From assembly GCA_003070825.1 (NCBI GenBank), contig QBLP01000068.1:1-13326 (forward strand): a stretch of DNA of 13,326 nucleotides. Direction: 5' to 3'. The notes beneath the pieces were generated by a model. It worked only from the letters and a program-made list of their open reading frames with translations. It did not search any database and was not told the DNA's origin. Shown here in pieces: positions 1-5,010 of this stretch (the stretch's first letter is position 1; each line of letters begins with the position of its first letter). The DNA comes from Halanaerobium sp. (GTDB taxonomy: Bacteria > Bacillota > Halanaerobiia > Halanaerobiales > Halanaerobiaceae). Both the position numbers and the translations under genes were made by a program.

Positions 1-453
1 AAAGTAATACAGACCAAAACCATTCTCAAATTTATAACCTATGTTGGTTTTAACAGTTTGTTTTGAAACAAGCGGAGCAGTATCACCTTTCCAGGGCTTT
101 TCATCGATCTCAGAATCTGTATAAGTATATGCCACATCGAACACGGTGCTTTCTCTTTTCAAGCCGAACCTTGCTGAAAAAACAGTCTTTTTGGTATTCA
201 GATTCGTGTTAGCAGGTTCTGTTCCCATAAAGGTATAATCGGGATTTGTGAAAATCTCATCATCGGATTTCTGTTTGTATACCAACGCATCGAAATAATA
301 AAGCTCATCTTCCCTTTTAAAACCGATTTCATAAGTTTTATTAGTCTGCTTATCGATTTCGGAGTTTAAACCGCCGTATTCATTAATTTCATCCGTTGTG
401 GGAAATCGAAAACTTCTGTCATATTTCACATAAACAAAATTATTTTTACTCTC
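1..453 (-). pseudogene. TonB-dependent receptor remnant, N-terminus missing
   Basis: The reading frame from 453 down to 1 (151 codons, continuing past the left edge) encodes alternating polar/aromatic beta-strand sequence typical of an outer-membrane TonB-dependent receptor barrel. It includes a VKYDRSFRFPTTDE stretch, matching the usual SFR-P..(D/S)E barrel segment, followed by TYEIGFKRE and FDALVYKQKSDDEI, which fit the next strands and a turn. The plug domain and roughly the first half or more of the barrel are absent. Upstream the frame is closed by TGA at 454-456 and again by TAA and TGA at 475-480, and no start codon with a Shine-Dalgarno site precedes the receptor sequence. Codon choice (more ATC, TTC, TCC) and CpG content differ from the neighbouring MATE gene, which suggests transfer or rearrangement. 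Such receptors import siderophores, haem or cobalamin. I read this as a decayed fragment. A frameshift or assembly joint at about 450-480 is the alternative. Confidence 0.72.
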
Positions 454-498
454 TCATTCACTGGATTTGTTATTTTATCATAAAACTTATTTTTTATT

Positions 499-527
499 AT
501 TATATAGCCGAGCTGCTAAAAATGCAA
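499..527 (-). promoter_or_regulatory. Sigma-A-type promoter facing the receptor remnant
   Basis: On the minus strand, TTGCAT (522-527) is followed after exactly 17 nt by TATAAT (499-504). This is one mismatch from the -35 consensus and a perfect -10. Transcription would start near 492 and run into the receptor remnant. No good ribosome-binding site or start codon follows in the receptor frame. It lies just downstream of the MATE gene's stop codon. Confidence 0.6.
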
Positions 528-561
528 GTTTTTTAAAAAAGTAAAAATATTCTGATAACAT

Positions 562-1923
562 CTAAACATCAATTAATTTCCAATTTCCTTTTTTAAATCT
601 ATAAAATACATAGCTTCCTCTAACAGTCCAGTCAATCACCATTGCTGTCCAGGCGCCAAGCAGACCAAGGCCCAGAGGATGAACTAGGACATATCCTAAA
701 AGCAGACGGAAAATCCAGGTTGAGATAGCTGTAGAGTAAAAAACTGCTTTTGTATCTCCGGCTCCCCTCAGAGCACCGGAAAAAATAAAGTGAGTTCCCA
801 TTGGAATTTGTGCCAGAGCAATAATTCTTAAATTCAAAGCAGCTTTTGAAATTATTTCTGGGTCTGCTGTATATAATCTAATTAATTGTTCCGGTAAAAT
901 TAAAAAAACTACTGCCATAAAACCCATAATCATTGAACCTATTTTCCAGGCTTCGAATGTTCCTTTTTCAGCTCCATTTGGATTTTTTGCTCCCAGATTT
1001 TGGCCAACTATGGTTGTTGCTGCAACAGCAATTCCAAAACCAGGCATATAAGAAATTGATTCCGCATTTAAAGAAATCTGATGAGCAGCAAAAGAAGTAG
1101 TACCCAGAGATGCGATAACTCTGACAAATAAAAGCTGAGCCAGTCTTCTGACTGATTCTTCCATTGCTGTCGGTAAACCAATCCGTAAAACTCTTTTTGT
1201 TAGTTCAAGATCAAAACTAAAAAATCCTTTTAATTTCATTTTTAAAACACTAAAATCAGAAAAAGTTAAGGCCAGTAAAATAATTCCTCCGGTTGATCTG
1301 GCAAGAGTTGTTGCCAGAGCGGCTCCATTTACTCCCAGTCTGGGAAAACCAAAATTACCAAAAATAAAAAGATAATTACCTAAAATATTTAAGATATTTA
1401 CCAGGATATTAACCTTCATTGGTGTTTTAGTTTCTCCAGCGCCTCTTAATGCCGCAGTAACTATAAAAGCCAGAACCATAAAAACAAAGCCAGGGGTCAT
1501 AACTCTAAGATAACCAGAACCCAGTCTGATAACCTCTGCCTCTCCTCCCATTAAAGTCAATAAAACAGGAGCAAAAATATAAAAAATGGCAGCAAAAACC
1601 ACTGAAAAAATAATGGAAAGCAGTACTGACTGCTGCAGGACTGAAGCTGCTTTTTTATTTTCATCTGAACCTACAAATCTAGAAACCAAAGCTGTAGTTC
1701 CAACTCCGAGAGCTGAAGCTAAAGCTGTCGAAAAAAATACAGGCTGCATGGTTAAACCAATTGCAGCCACAGCAGAAGCTCCCAGCCTACCGACCATCAT
1801 CATGTCAACAATATGCGTAATTGTTGCCAGAGACTGTTCGGCAATTACCGGCCAGGCAAGCTTAAATATTACTTTTTTGGTTGAACTATCCTCATTAATT
1901 AATGCTTTATTATCTGCTGCCAC
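562..1923 (-). CDS. MATE family efflux transporter (NorM/DinF-like)
   Basis: A 453-residue inner-membrane protein with about twelve hydrophobic segments arranged as two similar halves, the size and layout of MATE (multidrug and toxic compound extrusion) exporters. These use a Na+ or H+ gradient to expel cationic drugs, dyes or metabolites. The first segment carries LAWPVIAEQSLATI, followed by VDMMMVGRLGASAVAAIGL, the typical MATE N-terminal signature. Matching AALRGAGETKTPM (first half) and GALRGAGDTKAVF (second half) motifs mark the internal duplication. The start is GTG at 1923, preceded by AAGG seven nt upstream; no nearby ATG suits. It follows the RseC-like gene by only 25 nt, so the two are probably co-transcribed. 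No GC-rich terminator follows; the 80 nt after the stop are AT-rich and contain a promoter. The family is clear, the substrate is not. Confidence 0.95.
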   Translation of the reverse strand: MAADNKALINEDSSTKKVIFKLAWPVIAEQSLATITHIVDMMMVGRLGASAVAAIGLTMQPVFFSTALASALGVGTTALVSRFVGSDENKKAASVLQQSVLLSIIFSVVFAAIFYIFAPVLLTLMGGEAEVIRLGSGYLRVMTPGFVFMVLAFIVTAALRGAGETKTPMKVNILVNILNILGNYLFIFGNFGFPRLGVNGAALATTLARSTGGIILLALTFSDFSVLKMKLKGFFSFDLELTKRVLRIGLPTAMEESVRRLAQLLFVRVIASLGTTSFAAHQISLNAESISYMPGFGIAVAATTIVGQNLGAKNPNGAEKGTFEAWKIGSMIMGFMAVVFLILPEQLIRLYTADPEIISKAALNLRIIALAQIPMGTHFIFSGALRGAGDTKAVFYSTAISTWIFRLLLGYVLVHPLGLGLLGAWTAMVIDWTVRGSYVFYRFKKGNWKLIDV

Positions 1924-1948
1924 CTGATCACCTTCAATTTATATCTAA

Positions 1949-2404
1949 TTAATTATCATAATAAAATCCGTTGTGGGTTACAACTCTTGTTATTTCCGGG
2001 TGAAAATAACTTTTTGAACCTGCTTTTTTATCAAAAATTCTCAGTAAAGCAAATGATAATAAAAAACCAAGTCCAGAGCCAATAATTCCGGCTATTTCTG
2101 CACTGCTGATAAAAGAACTAAACCAACTGCTGCCGGCAAAATAACCGGCTATAATAGCGACTAATGGAAGCAGATAAACTACAAAAGCAGAAAATAAAAT
2201 AGGTCTGGCTCCCATTTCGAGTTCGACCATACTACCCACTTCTGCTCCAATAGGATCATTAACTAAAACTTCCATCTCCTCTACCTCATGTGAGTCATCT
2301 GCCAGCATACATTTTTCGTCACAGTGACTGCAGGCAGAAGTTCTTATTATTTGAACAAGGCTCTGACCATTTTTCTTTTTTATCACTCTTGCTCTTTCTT
2401 TCAT
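1949..2404 (-). CDS. RseC/SoxR-reducing-system family membrane protein
   Basis: A protein of about 151 residues matching the RseC/MucC (SoxR-reducing system) family. It has a short cytoplasmic N-terminal domain with a cysteine cluster (SACSHCDEKC, Cys25, Cys28 and Cys32), then GARPILFSAFVVYLLPL starting the first membrane helix and a second helix in GIIGSGLGFLLSFALL, with a cytoplasmic tail. Relatives are linked to the Rnf/Rsx electron-transfer complex and to redox control of SoxR or sigma-E, probably through the cysteines; no rnf gene is visible here. I prefer ATG at 2404 (AAAGAG about 9 nt upstream) over GTG at 2413, which would add three residues. Upstream lies a 97-nt gap after the Cys-rich gene with no clear promoter or terminator, and the MATE gene follows after 25 nt. 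What it does in this organism cannot be told from sequence. Confidence 0.85.
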   Translation of the reverse strand: MKERARVIKKKNGQSLVQIIRTSACSHCDEKCMLADDSHEVEEMEVLVNDPIGAEVGSMVELEMGARPILFSAFVVYLLPLVAIIAGYFAGSSWFSSFISSAEIAGIIGSGLGFLLSFALLRIFDKKAGSKSYFHPEITRVVTHNGFYYDN

Positions 2405-2510
2405 TAAAACCACTCTTTCTTCAATTAATTATTTTACTTTAATCTAATCATCTAAACTCCAGGTTGATTTTTATTCACTTAACACAGCTATATTTTAACA
2501 AAAACCAGAT

Positions 2511-2678
2511 CTAAAATAAAGAGCATTTATTACATTCACTGCACTTTTGAAATAAATAACTGTTACAGCGGGGACATTTAATTGATTTAAATTCTTTCAT
2601 CTGATAACCGCAGTTTGGACAGACAATTTTCTTATCTTCATCATTTTTAGGCTTTAAGTTTAGATCACAATTATCCAT
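2511..2678 (-). CDS. Small Cys-rich zinc-ribbon-like protein of the feo locus
   Basis: A 55-residue ORF starting with ATG at 2678, with a perfect AAGGAGG Shine-Dalgarno five nt upstream (2684-2690), and ending in TAG at 2511. It has eight cysteines: Cys4, a CPNC pair (20, 23), a CPRC pair (35, 38), then CSECNKC (46, 49, 52). The first two pairs, 11 residues apart, look like a zinc ribbon or rubredoxin-like knuckle pair. The last three form a CxxCxxC cluster that could bind a second metal or an Fe-S centre. There is no membrane segment, so it is not the usual FeoB-associated Cys-rich membrane protein, and it is not a winged-helix FeoC. It begins 43 nt after feoB on the same strand with no terminator between, so it is probably the third gene of the operon. 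I do not recognise a named family. A role as a Feo accessory or iron-sensing factor is inferred from position only. Confidence 0.82.
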   Translation of the reverse strand: MDNCDLNLKPKNDEDKKIVCPNCGYQMKEFKSIKCPRCNSYLFQKCSECNKCSLF

Positions 2679-2683
2679 CCTAA

Positions 2684-2690
2684 CCTCCTT
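2684..2690 (-). promoter_or_regulatory. Ribosome-binding site of the Cys-rich small gene
   Basis: Perfect AAGGAGG on the minus strand, five nt before the ATG at 2678. It is one of the strongest Shine-Dalgarno sequences in the window and the main argument that this short ORF is translated. Confidence 0.8.
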
Positions 2691-2721
2691 AAAGTTTCAA
2701 TCAACTTTTTAAGACCAGCTT

Positions 2722-4611
2722 TTAAAAAATTAAAAGGTTAACCAGACCACCTGTTATAAAGGCAGTAATCCAGCTTCCAAACCAGATATAGACTGCTTCT
2801 TTAAAGTTTCTCTCTTTAACCATAATCATCATTGCTGCAATACAGGGAACAAAAAGAGTTAAGGTAATTAAAGCAACAGTTATCTGAGCTGGGCCTAAGG
2901 CAATAGCAGTTAAACCTGCTGCTCCAAAGTCACGCCTAATTATTCCCATCACAAATGCAGTTGCTGCTTCAGCAGGCAGACCCAGCCAGTTAACAGTTAC
3001 CGGTTCCGCTGCTCTAGTAATTAAAGCCAGTAGACCTGTAGTTTCCATGACTGTAATTAAAGCTGCCCCAAGGACAAAAATCGGACCTGCTTCTTTAACA
3101 AAAGCTACTGTCTGCTGATAAGTTTTACTCAAAACATTTTTTAAATCAGGTAGTCTAATTGGTGGTAAATCAATCAATAAGTCACTTGATTCTCCAGGTA
3201 GAACCTTATTTAAAAAAGTACCTGCCAGAACATAAACCGCAAAAATTGCCAGCACATAAACAATTACATAAAAAAGATCTAATTGAGCTATCAAACCTGC
3301 AATTACTCCCAACTGAGCTGAACAGGGAATTGCCAGTCCCAAAAGAAAAATCGCAATAATTCTTTCCCTTTTTGAACCCAGCAGACGGGTTGTGATAGTT
3401 GCCATAGTAACACAGCCAAAGCCCAGCAGCATCGGAATAATTGCCCGACCATTTAAACCTATTTTCTGCAGCATTCGATCCATTAAAACTGCAATCCTGG
3501 GTAGATAACCCGAATCTTCCAAAATTGAGAGTAGAAAATAAAATCCGGCCACAAGCGGCAGAAGCAGCCCAAAAATATAAGTTACTGCCATAGTTAAAAT
3601 ACCGTATTCTCCTGCTAAAAGCTCACCCATAAAATTATCTAAACCAATGGTACTGCTGATTATTCCCCGCATAAATGGTTCATATGTTTCAACAAAAATC
3701 ATTTCTTCTGTAATTCCAACTACAGTTTGAGCAACAAAAACACCTATGAATTGATAAATTAAATAAAGTAAAACTAAAAGCAGGGGAACAGCTGTCACTG
3801 GTTTTAACATATATGCCCCGATTTTACGGGCTAACTGACCACTTTCCTCATCATAACTTAGAACCTCAGCTGTAATTTGATCAACCCGCTGACGACGAGC
3901 TATATATATTTCCTCCCGATAATCTGAAATTGAAGCCAGACTATCATACTGGCAGCGAATATTCTCATCTTCTTCTAAAAGCATTAGAGTGTCGGCAGTA
4001 TTTGCCGTTTTTTTATTTAACTCTCTAAATTCTTCTTTGATATTTTTAAAGGCCTGAGCATGATTTTCAGCCTGACCATTATTAAAAATACTATTTCCTT
4101 TTCTAGCTCTATCAACAGCGTGTTTGACCTTATCTAAACCTCTATTCTTAGCAGCAGTCGTTGGAATAACAGGAACCCCAAGCTCTGCCTCTAAAGCCTT
4201 AATATCTATTGAAATATTATTTTTTTCGACCTCATCCATCATATTTAGAGCAACAATCATTTTTTTGTCCATATCCAGCAGTTGCTGAGTTAAAAATAAA
4301 TCTCGCTCTAAATGACTGGCGTCAACAACATTAATTATAATATCTGCAGACATAATAAAATCCCTGGCTACTCTCTCCTCATCATTTATGGAACCAACTC
4401 CATAAACTCCTGGAGTATCAAAAACAACAGCATCACCCATTTTGCCACTGCTGATATCAAGGGTAGTCCCGGGATAATTTGAAACACTGACATAAATTCC
4501 TGTCAGGTAATTGAAAAAAATAGATTTACCAACATTAGGATTTCCAGCCAGTACAATTTTTTTATCAGCCTGCAGTTCCTGGTCAATTTCAATTTGACTG
4601 CAGTCGTTCAA
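2722..4611 (-). CDS. feoB: Ferrous iron transport protein B (FeoB)
   Basis: The inner-membrane Fe2+ permease with a cytosolic GTPase domain, 629 residues. Visible G motifs are G1 GNPNVGKS (23-30), G2 in NYPGTT (45-50), G3 DTPG (65-68), G4 NMMD (123-126, the form common in FeoB in place of NKxD) and a G5-like TTAAKN (151-156). A helical GDI-like region precedes the membrane part, which starts near residue 270. Both Gate motifs are seen, around GFGCVTMATITTR and LFVPCIAAM, each with its conserved cysteine. The start is TTG at 4611, directly abutting the feoA stop at 4612-4614. A weak GGA sits about 9 nt upstream inside feoA, so translational coupling is likely; no ATG lies before G1. There is no fused FeoA domain and no long C-terminal extension. 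Expression probably follows the Fur-like promoter before feoA. Confidence 0.97.
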   Translation of the reverse strand: MNDCSQIEIDQELQADKKIVLAGNPNVGKSIFFNYLTGIYVSVSNYPGTTLDISSGKMGDAVVFDTPGVYGVGSINDEERVARDFIMSADIIINVVDASHLERDLFLTQQLLDMDKKMIVALNMMDEVEKNNISIDIKALEAELGVPVIPTTAAKNRGLDKVKHAVDRARKGNSIFNNGQAENHAQAFKNIKEEFRELNKKTANTADTLMLLEEDENIRCQYDSLASISDYREEIYIARRQRVDQITAEVLSYDEESGQLARKIGAYMLKPVTAVPLLLVLLYLIYQFIGVFVAQTVVGITEEMIFVETYEPFMRGIISSTIGLDNFMGELLAGEYGILTMAVTYIFGLLLPLVAGFYFLLSILEDSGYLPRIAVLMDRMLQKIGLNGRAIIPMLLGFGCVTMATITTRLLGSKRERIIAIFLLGLAIPCSAQLGVIAGLIAQLDLFYVIVYVLAIFAVYVLAGTFLNKVLPGESSDLLIDLPPIRLPDLKNVLSKTYQQTVAFVKEAGPIFVLGAALITVMETTGLLALITRAAEPVTVNWLGLPAEAATAFVMGIIRRDFGAAGLTAIALGPAQITVALITLTLFVPCIAAMMIMVKERNFKEAVYIWFGSWITAFITGGLVNLLIF

Positions 4612-4839
4612 TTAAACCATTCCTTTTTTCTTAACACTAATTTTTTCGGCAGTTCTTCTGCCAATTGCAATTTCCTGTAGATTTTTCTTTAAAATAACAG
4701 GTCCACCTGGCATTGAGCCAGCACACTCAATTTCAGATCCTTCACTGATACCAAAGCGAAGTGCCTGTAAACGAGTTTGTTTATCATCAATTTTATCTAT
4801 AATAAATTTATGACCATTTTTCATATCAACTAATGTCAT
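4612..4839 (-). CDS. feoA: Ferrous iron transport protein A (FeoA)
   Basis: A 75-residue cytosolic SH3-like protein that associates with FeoB and is needed for Fe2+ uptake. The family pattern is visible: QTRLQALRFGISEGSEIE matches the usual R...LG...G..v segment, then PGGPVILKKNLQEIAIGRRTA matches the GP..v...g..iaL....A ending. The ATG at 4839 is preceded by AGGAGGT about 8 nt upstream. It is the first gene of the operon, and its stop codon directly abuts the feoB TTG start. The 5' leader from the predicted transcription start near 4919 is about 80 nt and holds an 8-4-8 inverted repeat. Confidence 0.95.
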   Translation of the reverse strand: MTLVDMKNGHKFIIDKIDDKQTRLQALRFGISEGSEIECAGSMPGGPVILKKNLQEIAIGRRTAEKISVKKKGMV

Positions 4840-4883
4840 TAATTATTACCTCCTGCTACTCTGATTAGTCTTTTGAATTACAT

Positions 4884-4903
4884 TTATAATAAAATTATTA
4901 TAA
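4884..4903. repeat. Perfect 8-4-8 inverted repeat in the feoA leader
   Basis: TTATAATA, four spacer bases, then TATTATAA: a perfect palindrome with 8-bp arms lying about 16-35 nt after the predicted transcription start and 45 nt before the feoA ATG. It is wholly AT, so an RNA hairpin would be weak. As DNA it could be an operator for a second dimeric regulator or an extra Fur/DtxR-type site. Given the AT-rich surroundings, chance is possible. Confidence 0.4.
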
Positions 4904-4925
4904 GCAAATTACTTTACTTAACTTT

Positions 4926-4954
4926 ATTATACTGAAAACGATTTTCAAAGTCAA
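4926..4954 (-). promoter_or_regulatory. feoA promoter
   Basis: On the minus strand, TTGACT (-35, 4949-4954) is followed after exactly 17 nt by TATAAT (-10, 4926-4931), nearly the ideal sigma-A promoter. The start point would be about 4919. The spacer contains the Fur-like palindrome described separately, so repressor binding would directly block RNA polymerase. Confidence 0.85.
4933..4947. promoter_or_regulatory. Fur-box-like operator in the feoA promoter spacer
   Basis: The 15-bp sequence TGAAAACGATTTTCA is a 7-1-7 inverted repeat with six of seven arm pairs matching. It closely resembles the classical Fur box core TGATAATNATTATCA. It lies between the -35 and -10 boxes of the feoA promoter. 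This position and similarity support iron-dependent repression by a Fur-family protein. The regulator gene is not in the window, so which Fur-family member binds is inferred. Confidence 0.75.
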
Positions 4955-4966
4955 CATTTTTGTTGA
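4951..4966. repeat. 6-4-6 inverted repeat next to the feoA -35 box
   Basis: TCAACA, TTTT, TGTTGA: perfect 6-bp arms that overlap the upstream edge of the feoA -35 box. It could be a further operator half or a small hairpin at the end of the leuS transcript. Support is limited to the symmetry itself. Confidence 0.3.
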
Positions 4967-4985
4967 AATAAAACATTTACATAAT

Positions 4986-5000
4986 CCGGGTGGTACCCGG
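4986..5000 (-). terminator. Candidate leuS terminator hairpin
   Basis: CCGGGT, a three-base loop, then ACCCGG form a stable GC-rich stem about 10 nt after the leuS stop codon. This is the only GC-rich hairpin between leuS and the feoA promoter. The following minus-strand sequence is AT-rich with an interrupted T run (about ATTATG, then TTTTATTT further on) and not a clean U tract. It is therefore either a weak intrinsic terminator or a 3'-end stabilising stem. Confidence 0.45.
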
Positions 5001-5010
5001 TGCATGTACA

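Noticed and set aside
529..540. TTTTTTAAAAAA palindrome after the MATE gene as a terminator
   Set aside because: The 12-bp A/T-only palindrome has no GC stem or loop, so it does not make a credible intrinsic terminator.
1586..1927. Plus-strand open frame of 113 codons opposite the MATE gene
   Set aside because: Antisense shadow of a well-supported transporter gene; no ribosome-binding site and no recognisable protein features.
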